From the NCBI GenBank assembly GCA_026419655.1, contig JANZZA010000606.1, positions 1 through 12,321 of the forward strand: DNA of 12,321 bases. Reading direction: 5' to 3'. A program made the position numbers and the translations under genes. This DNA comes from Armatimonadota bacterium (GTDB taxonomy: Bacteria > Armatimonadota > Zipacnadia > Zipacnadales > FEN-943). The number at the start of each line of letters is the position of its first letter. Within the stretch, counting starts at the first letter, position 1. Shown in pieces: positions 5,714 through 12,321 of this stretch. Below the pieces are notes generated by a model. That model saw only the letters and a list, made by a program, of their open reading frames with translations, did not search any database and was not told the origin of the DNA.

Positions 5714-7153
5714 ATGAAAGTCTGTCGTGCCGCCGCTTGCTGGTTGTTCGTGGTAACATATTGGAGTGCCAGTGCCGCTCCCTTCCGCCCTTACCACATA
5801 GGCCTTAACCTGGGTTGGGTGCCCAGCATAGAACCTGCCGTCATTGCTGGCTGGGCCTTTGATGCCGGCGCGGACATGCCGCGCGTGGGAGCGAGGCTAG
5901 ACCTGGCCCAGCGATGGGGCGTGGGTCACCCTGACGCGACCGTCACGCGCTTTACAAGCGCCGGCAGGCACCCGCTGCTTTTCCTGTTCAACGAGAACGT
6001 GCAGCATCTGCGCCCTGACGGAAGTACGGATGAAGGCTGCAAGGTACCGGAGGGCTTGTGGGAGGCTGTGTTCACCAGGGGCGGCGACGCCGGCGGCCCC
6101 GACGCAGAGGTAAACCCAGGCAATCCATGGGCGCGCTTTGTGTGGGAGATTGTTGAGCGGTACGACAGCGACGGACAGGCTGATGCGCCAGGCAGCCCGA
6201 AGATCCAGTATTTTAGCCTGTGGAACGAACCCGACTGGCTGCCTTGGCCGACACGCCCTTCCGACCCCCGCGATAAATTCCTCCGCGGTTGGTACGGCCA
6301 CGACATGACCGACCTTGCGCGGCTGATTTTCGTCTCCTGGCTGGCCGCCAAGCGCGCCAACCCAGCCTGCAAGATTGGCATCCAACTCTGCTTTTCGGAA
6401 ACCCTGGGCTTCCTGCTGGATGACCCACGGTATCCGGCGGCAAATTACATAGACTTCGTGGATTTCCACGCCTACGCTGGCCCCGGCTCAGACACGCTCA
6501 TCGAGGCTGAAGGGGGATTGGAAGGCGTCTACAAGAGCATGGCCCTGGAGTTCGACAAGCGCGGGCTGCAACGGCCAGAATTCCTGTGCACCGAGTGCGG
6601 GTATCCGGGCGACGAGGGCCTTGGGCCAGCGTACTCTGAGGCCGTCCAGCGGGCAGCAGCCGTCAAGGTACAGATTGCCGGGGCAGCTCTGGGCCTGGTG
6701 ACCGTCTGCTGGTACGGCCTATTTGACCCGTGTTGGCAGAACATGGGGCTGGTGGGCGACGTCAGCGGTCTGCCCAGAGACGGCCAGGGCGCCCGGTTCA
6801 AGCAAGCCTTCCACGCTACGCGCACTCTGGCAACGCTAATGGGCCCAAAAATGGCCGAGGGTACTATGGGGTACGCCGGCCGTGTCGAGTGCGGGGGGAC
6901 AGGGCGCGGACATGAGTTTCGGACTGCGGACGGCAAACGGGTTTTCGTCCTGTGGGCACACGACCCGGACGGAAACCCCAACAGGCGCGTCGTCTTGTCC
7001 CTAGGCTTACCTCAGGGCCGCTATGCCCGCTACGAGTGGGACTATTCTCTCACAGGCAAGCCAGCGGCGCTGATTACTTCCGACGGGGAACCGCAGGAGA
7101 TCAGCGTCGGCATTGACCCCATTTATCTGACCGAATACCGCGAAGGTCCTTGA
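5714..7153 (+). CDS. secreted clan GH-A glycoside hydrolase
   Basis: This 479-residue protein has a signal peptide (about 1-21: MKVCRAAACWLFVVTYWSAS, then AA). The barrel runs from about 28 to 370. The clan GH-A landmarks are clear: FSLWNEPDW (167-175), with E172 as the expected acid/base after strand 4; DFHAY (250-254) on strand 6; and FLCTECGYPG (290-299), with E294 as the expected nucleophile after strand 7. Family members cleave beta-linked glycans with retention of configuration. The family number (GH5, 39, 53 or a newer one) cannot be read by eye. The last 100 residues (KRVFVLWAHD to PIYLTEY) look like the small beta domain that often follows such barrels. The gene follows the second membrane-protein gene by 30 bp and converges on the gene ending at 7368. 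Confidence 0.88.
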   Translation: MKVCRAAACWLFVVTYWSASAAPFRPYHIGLNLGWVPSIEPAVIAGWAFDAGADMPRVGARLDLAQRWGVGHPDATVTRFTSAGRHPLLFLFNENVQHLRPDGSTDEGCKVPEGLWEAVFTRGGDAGGPDAEVNPGNPWARFVWEIVERYDSDGQADAPGSPKIQYFSLWNEPDWLPWPTRPSDPRDKFLRGWYGHDMTDLARLIFVSWLAAKRANPACKIGIQLCFSETLGFLLDDPRYPAANYIDFVDFHAYAGPGSDTLIEAEGGLEGVYKSMALEFDKRGLQRPEFLCTECGYPGDEGLGPAYSEAVQRAAAVKVQIAGAALGLVTVCWYGLFDPCWQNMGLVGDVSGLPRDGQGARFKQAFHATRTLATLMGPKMAEGTMGYAGRVECGGTGRGHEFRTADGKRVFVLWAHDPDGNPNRRVVLSLGLPQGRYARYEWDYSLTGKPAALITSDGEPQEISVGIDPIYLTEYREGP

Positions 7154-7367
7154 GGACAAAACTTCGCCGCCCCTGCCTAACGCCGGTGTATGCCCGTCGT
7201 GGCTTGCTTTCCGGGCAAAAACAGGAGAAGGGTTCCGCCCAAGACCGCCTTCCTGACTTTACCGTACCGCTTGCACCACGCCCGGCATTTCTTGACCAGC
7301 ACCGCGGCTAGGGAAAAGTCAGGCCGCAGTTGCCATCCACCTCTTCCGGGCCTGCCGCAGAATGTTC
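7154..7367. other. convergent intergenic gap
   Basis: Two genes end towards each other here. TGCCCG/CGGGCA (7191-7196 with 7212-7217) can form a 6-bp stem with a 15-base loop, and CCTGACTTT (7252-7260) is repeated inverted at 7315-7323. Neither is followed by a T-run in the right direction, so I do not call a terminator. Confidence 0.4.
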
Positions 7368-8147
7368 CTACTGAGTCTCAGCACGTTTGCGCACCTCAGC
7401 GTCGGGATGATTGGCAGCGATGAAAGCGAGAGCCTCCGTGTCTCCGCGGTTCCTCAATTCATCCAGCCGCTCAGCGAGTAGCGCTGCAATCTTGGCCGAT
7501 GTGGCACTTAACCGCGCTGCTTCTGCTATGCGTACCAGCTCTGCTGTGCGTAACTCGCCGGCGAGTCTGTTAAGCGTGGGCTGGCTATTGGCTATCTTCA
7601 TGGCGGCTATTCGGCGAGTCTCCTCCCAGCCAGCCGCCTGGGCAATCACCAGCAGGGCCTCTGCGGCCGCCGTGTCAGCAGGCAGTCGCTCGGCAAGACG
7701 ATTGATGATGAACTCCCGCATCGGCCCGCGGTCGAGGCTCTCACCGCGAAGCATTTGGGCCTCACGGGCGCGGGCGGCGGCCTCAGCCATTTCTCGCATG
7801 TCTTCAAGTATCTCCTGCGGGATCCCCGCCGTGCCCTGGCCTTCGGCGTCAATGTCGCGGAAAACCCTCGCTGCGGCTCCTCCACCACTAATAACCTGCG
7901 GCTGCGTGCGGATCGTGCGGCGCAGGCAGGCTGCCACCACCAGAGGGTCGTACACCCGCAGCTCGAGCAGCCGCATGATGACTTTTCGGGCCGTCGCCCC
8001 GGCAGCAACCAAAAGTAGGTGAGAAAGAAGGTCCCACTCCTCGTTTTTGAACAAGTCCTCGATGGCCGGGTCCAGCCGCCACGGCGGCAGCCCTTCGACC
8101 AGCGGCGGAATGTCCCTGCCATAGGCAACCAGCTTCTTGATGTCCAC
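7368..8147 (-). CDS. HEAT-like all-helical protein, unknown function
   Basis: This is a 259-residue protein starting at a GTG (8147). A TGA in frame 9 bases before it leaves no earlier start, and GTGAGGG just upstream is a possible ribosome site. It is predicted almost wholly helical and rich in Ala, Arg, Leu and Glu. Repeated helix-pair patterns are visible: DLLSHLLLVAAGATARKVIM (39-58), AEALLVIAQAAGWEETRRIA near 163-182, and AFIAANHPDAEVRKRA at the C-terminus, which is a classic HEAT-repeat phrase. A charged middle region (about 100-150) may be a linker or coiled coil. No signal peptide or catalytic motif is visible. It lies 129 bp downstream of the lyase gene on the same strand and may share its transcript. 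HEAT-like proteins are usually protein-binding scaffolds; the partner is unknown. Confidence 0.78.
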   Translation of the reverse strand: MDIKKLVAYGRDIPPLVEGLPPWRLDPAIEDLFKNEEWDLLSHLLLVAAGATARKVIMRLLELRVYDPLVVAACLRRTIRTQPQVISGGGAAARVFRDIDAEGQGTAGIPQEILEDMREMAEAAARAREAQMLRGESLDRGPMREFIINRLAERLPADTAAAEALLVIAQAAGWEETRRIAAMKIANSQPTLNRLAGELRTAELVRIAEAARLSATSAKIAALLAERLDELRNRGDTEALAFIAANHPDAEVRKRAETQ

Positions 8148-8276
8148 TTGCCCTCACCGCGCTTGCATGTTGATGGCAGTCCCGGCAAATATCGTAAATT
8201 GCAGCGCGTCTGTCGGCAAGCACCGCACCCAGGCGGAGTCACCAGGGAGGGCGGGGGCCTTGGCAGGCAACCATCG

Positions 8277-11111
8277 TCACAAAGTCAAGTCCACCACGTC
8301 CCCCTGCGACAGGTATGCCGGTATGATTTTCGCCCCCACTTGCAGGCGCCCGGGTTTTACGGCGTGAAGCAGCACCGGCACCCATTGCTTGTCCTGCAAG
8401 CGCATACGCATGGCCAGCCCTTCGCCGGAGAAGGATACTTGCCCTACATCCGGCAAAGTGACCTCGATTTGCGCGCGTTCCCCGCCAGAACCAACGGGTG
8501 GGCATAGCCATAGGCAGGCCTGAGCGCCGTTTTCCGCCCAGATACCATGCCACCCGGCCGCGGCAGCGTCGTCCAACGCCCGCACCGACCAAGAGGGCGG
8601 CTGTCGCCCCCGGAAGGGCACGGCCACCGTAGCAAACCATGCTGGCACTCCCCGGCTCTCAAAGCACGCCACCGGCACCTCGCGCAGGCCATCCCAAACG
8701 CCTATGCCCCTGCCGAGGGTAGCGACTGGCTGTGGTTGGCCCAGGACGTTTAGCACGAGATTGCCGCCGTCCTCTGCTGTCCACACGCGCAAGCTTGCGG
8801 CGTCCAGATTGACCGGCGCCGGCGCGAAGCGATACCAGAGCTGACAGGTGTGGTCGCCGGCGCCAGTGACGTCGTCAAGGATGAGCCACACTGCATCCAG
8901 GCCCGCAGCAGGCTTGAGAAACCATATCCGCCGATGGTGCGTGACGCCCTCGAAACCCCTGTAGCCGTGGTTGTGGCCCGCGAAGTAGTCGAAGCCCTTG
9001 GCGGTGGCCCAGGCGTCGGCGGTGCCGGGCAGGGCATCGCGGCGGTCAACGGTGACTGTGTTGTGGGAAATAGTGGCTTTAAGCTCAGCAGCTTCCGGCG
9101 TCCCGTAGGTGCATATGCCAGGGTCGAAAAGCACGGTCCGCCCATAGGCCGCAGCGACAATGCCCAGCGTGTCGTCGTGGCCATGGCTGCCGTAGGGACC
9201 GCAGTGAAGCGCCAGGTAATGGGCATCCTGCTCCCAGCCCGTGCGCATGTAGTAATAGCCGCCGCTTGGGAAAGCCACAGAAGTCTTTTCCGGTGGCGTC
9301 CCTCCTATTGGTGCGCCTGCCGGGGATGGCACTTCTGGCCCTGCTGCTGCAGCCGCCTGCACCCGCCTTCGCATCGCCCAGGCGTACCGGAAATCTTCAC
9401 GGTTAAACAGGCGGGCGCCGCGCTCAAGCAAGTCGGGCGTAGAAGGATTCCCCGAATCGCCCCAGGCCGGCAGGGTGCCATCAGGCATCGTTGCGTACAT
9501 GATGTAGTCAAACATCCGCTCCACGAGCTGCGTCATTTCTTCTGGCAGCTCGAGGCCCAGTTGTCGCGTGCGTTCGATGATTGACGAAAAGCGATTCATG
9601 ACGAGCATGTGGTAGTTGGTGGTCGGCTCGCGCAGAACGCCGTCCGGCCGGATAGTTTCCATGGCGTTCCGGACAGCTATCTCCAGACCCTGGCGCACCC
9701 GCTCTTTTGCATTGCGGAATTCCGGGTAGGTCAGGCCAACGTCGAAGAGCGCCTCAGCCATCTGGGTTTCCCAGTTTCCGCCTCCCTGCATCCGCTCTAG
9801 TACATCAGCCATCTGGCCAAGGTTGAGGATGAAGGCCGCGCGGATTTCTATGGGAAAGTCGGGTGAGTCTACGAATGTGGCGTAGTAATAGAAACCGTGG
9901 CCTATACGGGCGCCGATGGACAGGGCGGACCACATCGAGCCGCCAGCTATTCCCGCTGGCAGCGCCGCCGGAATAACCTCGTCGGGCCGATAAGCGCCCG
10001 CCAAGAGGGGCGAGGGGCAATATCGGAAGACGTGCCAGAGCATATCGGAAAAGGCGCGGGCGTACTTGGGATGCCCGGTCGCTGCGTAGCCCTGAGCCAG
10101 CCACTTGCGCAGGCCAGACCGGGTCAGGCCCACCCCGCCGCGCTCCGGCCAGAGCGTATAGTGGTTCCATTCCGGACCGAGGTCTACCGTCGTGCCGTCT
10201 TCCAGCAGGACGCGGTGCTGGCAAGCCAGGTCGGCCTGCGTCAGGTCAACTGTGGGGTCGTGGCGCATTTCCCGGCGCTCTGGAAACAAGTCCTCACGAG
10301 CCTCAAAGTACTGCACCACAGCTTCCACCGCGCGCGGCCAATCACGCCGCTCAACGGCATCCTTGACAGTCGCCAAGGGCGGGTAATCCAGGTCGAGGGT
10401 GCTGAAGGCTTGTGCCAAGACGGTGTCTGCATCAGCGCGATGCGTCTCGTGCACTTCAAACCACAGGTCGAAGGACTGGGGCTGGCCGGCGACAAAGGCC
10501 GTCCCGCCTGGATAGTCGTCGCGGGCAACGCCAATACCTTCGATGCGCCCGTCGGCCCCGGCAAAACCGGGGCGCTTTCCGCCGGGTCCGGGTGCCCGGC
10601 CCAAAACCCACTCGCGTGGCGTCTCAGCCGGCCGCAGCGGCTCTAAGTCGCACGTTATCTCGAAATAATACTCGCTGTCCGGCTCCACCCGCGCTTCAAG
10701 CACGGGCATCGGCACGGCTCCTTCCCACATCCGCCGCGAGTAAGGAATGTGCGCTCTCCCCAGAGATACGCGCTTGGCCGGACTGTCCCATAGAGTCACC
10801 ACCAGGATTTCGTCCGGCCCCCAGGTCTCGTGCCAGAAGGCCTGCCAGAAGGCAATGCGGACGATGCAATCGGCGGATGCGCTTGTGCGGAAGGTCTGCC
10901 CGACAGGGGCCTCCACCGAAACAGCGACGTGGCGGTCTGAATGACGGGCGCCCGACGATGCGCCAAGCCGCACCGGATTCATGAGATACGACAGCCGGGC
11001 AACCGCCGCGTCATCACAAACCAGCCGTCGTAGTCCCTCGTTGGCGGCCTCCGATAGATTTGCTCCGATGATTGCTATTGCTACCGACTGAGCCACCAAA
11101 AGCCTCCGCAC
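8277..11111 (-). CDS. secreted heparinase II/III-family polysaccharide lyase
   Basis: This 944-residue protein starts at GTG 11111; a TAA eight codons upstream rules out an earlier start in this frame. The N-terminus (MRRLLVAQSVAIAIIGANLS, then EA) looks like a short signal peptide. Residues about 60-220 form a beta-rich, probably carbohydrate-binding domain. About 290-580 is the alpha/alpha-toroid: GGGNWETQM (443-451) and the NYH (499-501) that holds the usual catalytic Tyr. About 610-930 is the heparinase II/III-like beta-sandwich: YGSHGHDDTLG (640-650), TVLFDPGICTYG (659-670) and SHNTVTVD (682-689). Such lyases cleave uronic-acid-containing polysaccharides by beta-elimination; the substrate (heparan, alginate, ulvan or another) cannot be told from motifs. 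No frameshift is seen inside. Long antisense frames over it are shadows of high GC. Confidence 0.92.
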   Translation of the reverse strand: MRRLLVAQSVAIAIIGANLSEAANEGLRRLVCDDAAVARLSYLMNPVRLGASSGARHSDRHVAVSVEAPVGQTFRTSASADCIVRIAFWQAFWHETWGPDEILVVTLWDSPAKRVSLGRAHIPYSRRMWEGAVPMPVLEARVEPDSEYYFEITCDLEPLRPAETPREWVLGRAPGPGGKRPGFAGADGRIEGIGVARDDYPGGTAFVAGQPQSFDLWFEVHETHRADADTVLAQAFSTLDLDYPPLATVKDAVERRDWPRAVEAVVQYFEAREDLFPERREMRHDPTVDLTQADLACQHRVLLEDGTTVDLGPEWNHYTLWPERGGVGLTRSGLRKWLAQGYAATGHPKYARAFSDMLWHVFRYCPSPLLAGAYRPDEVIPAALPAGIAGGSMWSALSIGARIGHGFYYYATFVDSPDFPIEIRAAFILNLGQMADVLERMQGGGNWETQMAEALFDVGLTYPEFRNAKERVRQGLEIAVRNAMETIRPDGVLREPTTNYHMLVMNRFSSIIERTRQLGLELPEEMTQLVERMFDYIMYATMPDGTLPAWGDSGNPSTPDLLERGARLFNREDFRYAWAMRRRVQAAAAAGPEVPSPAGAPIGGTPPEKTSVAFPSGGYYYMRTGWEQDAHYLALHCGPYGSHGHDDTLGIVAAAYGRTVLFDPGICTYGTPEAAELKATISHNTVTVDRRDALPGTADAWATAKGFDYFAGHNHGYRGFEGVTHHRRIWFLKPAAGLDAVWLILDDVTGAGDHTCQLWYRFAPAPVNLDAASLRVWTAEDGGNLVLNVLGQPQPVATLGRGIGVWDGLREVPVACFESRGVPAWFATVAVPFRGRQPPSWSVRALDDAAAAGWHGIWAENGAQACLWLCPPVGSGGERAQIEVTLPDVGQVSFSGEGLAMRMRLQDKQWVPVLLHAVKPGRLQVGAKIIPAYLSQGDVVDLTL

Positions 11112-11128
11112 CGTCTCACACCTGCCAT
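11081..11128 (-). other. 15-codon ORF overlapping the lyase start
   Basis: The ATG at 11128 has GGAAGG 10 bases upstream (11139-11144). It reads MAGVRRCGGFWWLSR and stops at TAG 11081-11083, overlapping the lyase GTG in another frame. It could be a coupled leader peptide, or it could mark a one-base deletion: one extra base between 11112 and 11128 would fuse MAGVR to the lyase signal peptide and give it a better start and ribosome site. Confidence 0.35.
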
Positions 11129-11586
11129 GGATTTATTACCTTCCGTCACCCGCCGGCCACGGTAAGACAAGACTGCTGTGCCCTGCGCAGAAAGGGCGTT
11201 TTGCTGTGAACTTCAGCGCAGCGGGAATGTCTCCAGCCCACGGGATACTCTATTACAGTTTGGCGTCTCCAGCCTTCGGCAGTCCGTGTAGGGACACGGC
11301 TTTCACTCGTCGAGGTTTGCAATGGCTGAGTAGGGACGACCTGGTCTGCTCAGGCCATGTCAGGTGCAAAAGAAAGCACGCTGCCGCATGGCGCGTAAAG
11401 GGACTCCCCTCCCGCCGGAGCAGCCCGGCCCGGGGCCCATGACTACATAGTAGTGGGCACCACAGGCTCCTGCGACGCCGCAAGACGCCACCTGGCCGCA
11501 TCACGCCCCCTAGCATCCCCCTGACGACCCAGCGCGCCGCGCCGGCTCAGGCAGCAGCCTCCCACACTCGCGTACTTGTCACCGTG
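11112..11586. other. gene-free stretch upstream of the lyase
   Basis: No supported gene lies here. This gap is downstream of the pseudopilin-like gene and upstream of the lyase, both on the minus strand, so it should hold an end of one transcript and the promoter of the other. Visible structures are a direct repeat GTCTCCAGCC (11229-11238 and 11265-11274), a hairpin CCGTGT-AGGG-ACACGG (11284-11299), a hairpin around ACTACATAGTAGT (11442-11454) flanked by GCCC/GGGC, and GCCCT/AGGGC (11180-11184 with 11193-11197). None carries a T-run typical of a terminator. I see no clear promoter boxes. Confidence 0.5.
11284..11299. repeat. small perfect hairpin
   Basis: CCGTGT (11284-11289) and ACACGG (11294-11299) form six pairs around a 4-base loop. 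It lies between a repeated 10-mer and the lyase-proximal end of the gap. No T-run follows on either strand, so a role in termination is doubtful. Confidence 0.35.
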
Positions 11587-12321
11587 CTACCACGGCCGCG
11601 GTATCTGGTCTTCCCAGGGGTGGACGATAAGCTGGCCGCCCTGCGCTACCCGTTTTATCTGGCTCCACTGCATCCACTTGACGTGGCCATCGAGGAAGGC
11701 GATGTTGGAGCCACCATTATGCTGCGAGTAGGCACCCTTATCCGCAGGCCTGTTCCCTTGGCACTGCACGCACCCAGTCCACCGGGGATATGCAACCCGG
11801 TCCAGATAGCCCTCGTTGTCAATGCCCCACACCAGGCTGCATTTGGAGTCGCCTATCAGGTACGTCTGCACGGGTTTGTCCCAGGTGACCAATTTCGCAG
11901 ACCGGGCGTCAGAGACACAGCACGTAGCCACGCCGCCGTGGCTCATGTACTCGTTGTAGCCGTAGTTGAGAGACGGCACCTCGAAACCGTAGGGCTGGCA
12001 GGTGCCGCAAGCTCCACGGATGTTGCCCGCCACCGTCGCGCTGGGGCAGGCGAAAATCTGCTTGTTCTTGATGTACGGCTCTATTTGCGCAAACCACGGC
12101 CGCCCCTGCCCCGCGTACCCCCAGCACCACGGGGCCCACACGGGCAGCCTCTCATCACAATCGTTCACGTACATCAAAAAGCCCAGCGCAATCTGCTTGA
12201 GGTTACTCTGACAGCTTGCCTGGCGGGCCTTTTCTCTGGCCCGCGCGAACACCGGGAACAAAATCGCTGCTAGGATCGCGATTATCGCGATCACAACTAG
12301 CAGCTCGATGAGCGTGAAACC
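11587..12321 (-). CDS. Cys-rich pseudopilin-like protein with H-x9-DG motif (5' end outside window)
   Basis: 244 residues are visible; the start codon and the few residues before the cleavage site are beyond the right edge. The visible part begins exactly at the prepilin site, G|FTLIELLVV, followed by a hydrophobic helix and LFPVFARAREKARQASC. This marks processing by a prepilin peptidase and a place in a type II secretion or type IV pilus-like system. The C-terminal part has the H-x9-DG motif (H201, D211, G212 in visible numbering), as in the family annotated prepilin-type N-terminal cleavage/methylation domain, H-X9-DG. Eleven Cys lie at 37, 55, 66, 92, 105, 108, 134, 135, 161, 184 and 187, including ACGTC and CVQC. 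That is many for this family and suggests disulfides or metal binding. Such proteins occur in large paralogous sets in Armatimonadota and Planctomycetota. Confidence 0.9.
   Translation of the reverse strand, partial: GFTLIELLVVIAIIAILAAILFPVFARAREKARQASCQSNLKQIALGFLMYVNDCDERLPVWAPWCWGYAGQGRPWFAQIEPYIKNKQIFACPSATVAGNIRGACGTCQPYGFEVPSLNYGYNEYMSHGGVATCCVSDARSAKLVTWDKPVQTYLIGDSKCSLVWGIDNEGYLDRVAYPRWTGCVQCQGNRPADKGAYSQHNGGSNIAFLDGHVKWMQWSQIKRVAQGGQLIVHPWEDQIPRPW

Noticed and set aside
7141..7166. Hairpin CGAAG-GTCC-TTGA-GGAC-CTTCG over the stop codon of the GH-A gene
   Set aside because: The stem is broken by a 4-base bulge and is not followed by T residues, so it is not a convincing terminator.
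7252..7323. CCTGACTTT inverted pair in the convergent gap as a bidirectional terminator
   Set aside because: A 9-bp pair at this distance is expected by chance a few times in a window of this size, the 54-base loop is long and there is no T-run.
8850..9584. 244-codon plus-strand frame antisense to the lyase (also 9897-10646, 249 codons)
   Set aside because: They lie opposite a strongly supported lyase gene, have no family-like motifs and are of the kind expected opposite GC-rich coding DNA.

Overview
The window looks like chromosomal DNA of a GC-rich, free-living Gram-negative bacterium with a large secretome. The best phylogenetic hint is the gene cut by the right edge. It begins with a type IV pilin-like N-terminus (G|FTLIELLVV), continues with LFPVFARAREKARQASC, and carries an H-x9-DG motif near its C-terminus. 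Proteins of this build are abundant in Armatimonadota and also common in Planctomycetota, Lentisphaerota and relatives. I favour Armatimonadota, as an inference from one protein's style only.

Layout. Positions 1-556 hold no gene I can defend. They contain a nested inverted-repeat element (166-265) and two related hairpin repeats (95-123 and 413-463). A minus-strand gene (557-2392) encodes a secreted TIM-barrel-like protein with distant, hand-judged resemblance to GH56 hyaluronidases. A 245-bp divergent gap separates it from a plus-strand amidohydrolase (2638-4233) made of two tandem amidohydrolase-like halves, of which only the second keeps metal ligands. Next come two tandem paralogous small membrane proteins of unknown family (4359-4835 and 5210-5683). 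The second is closely followed by a secreted clan GH-A glycoside hydrolase (5714-7153). After a 214-bp convergent gap, two minus-strand genes follow: a HEAT-like helical protein (7368-8147) and, upstream of it, a secreted heparinase II/III-family polysaccharide lyase (8277-11111). A 475-bp gene-free stretch with small repeats and hairpins separates these from the cysteine-rich pseudopilin-like protein at the right edge (11587-12321).

How the genes could work together. Three proteins with signal peptides (a hyaluronidase-like candidate, a GH-A hydrolase and a heparinase-type lyase) suggest breakdown of an acidic or amino-sugar-containing polysaccharide outside the cytoplasm. The amidohydrolase, which has no signal peptide, may act on a smaller carbonyl or carboxyl product in the cytoplasm. 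No transporter, SusC/D pair, sulfatase or regulator is in the window, so this is either a dispersed catabolic locus or the edge of a larger one. I did not find a defence system, CRISPR array, transposase, tRNA or rRNA. The least explained items are the membrane-protein pair next to the glycosidase, the half-dead double amidohydrolase, the nested-repeat element at the left end and the Cys-rich pseudopilin.
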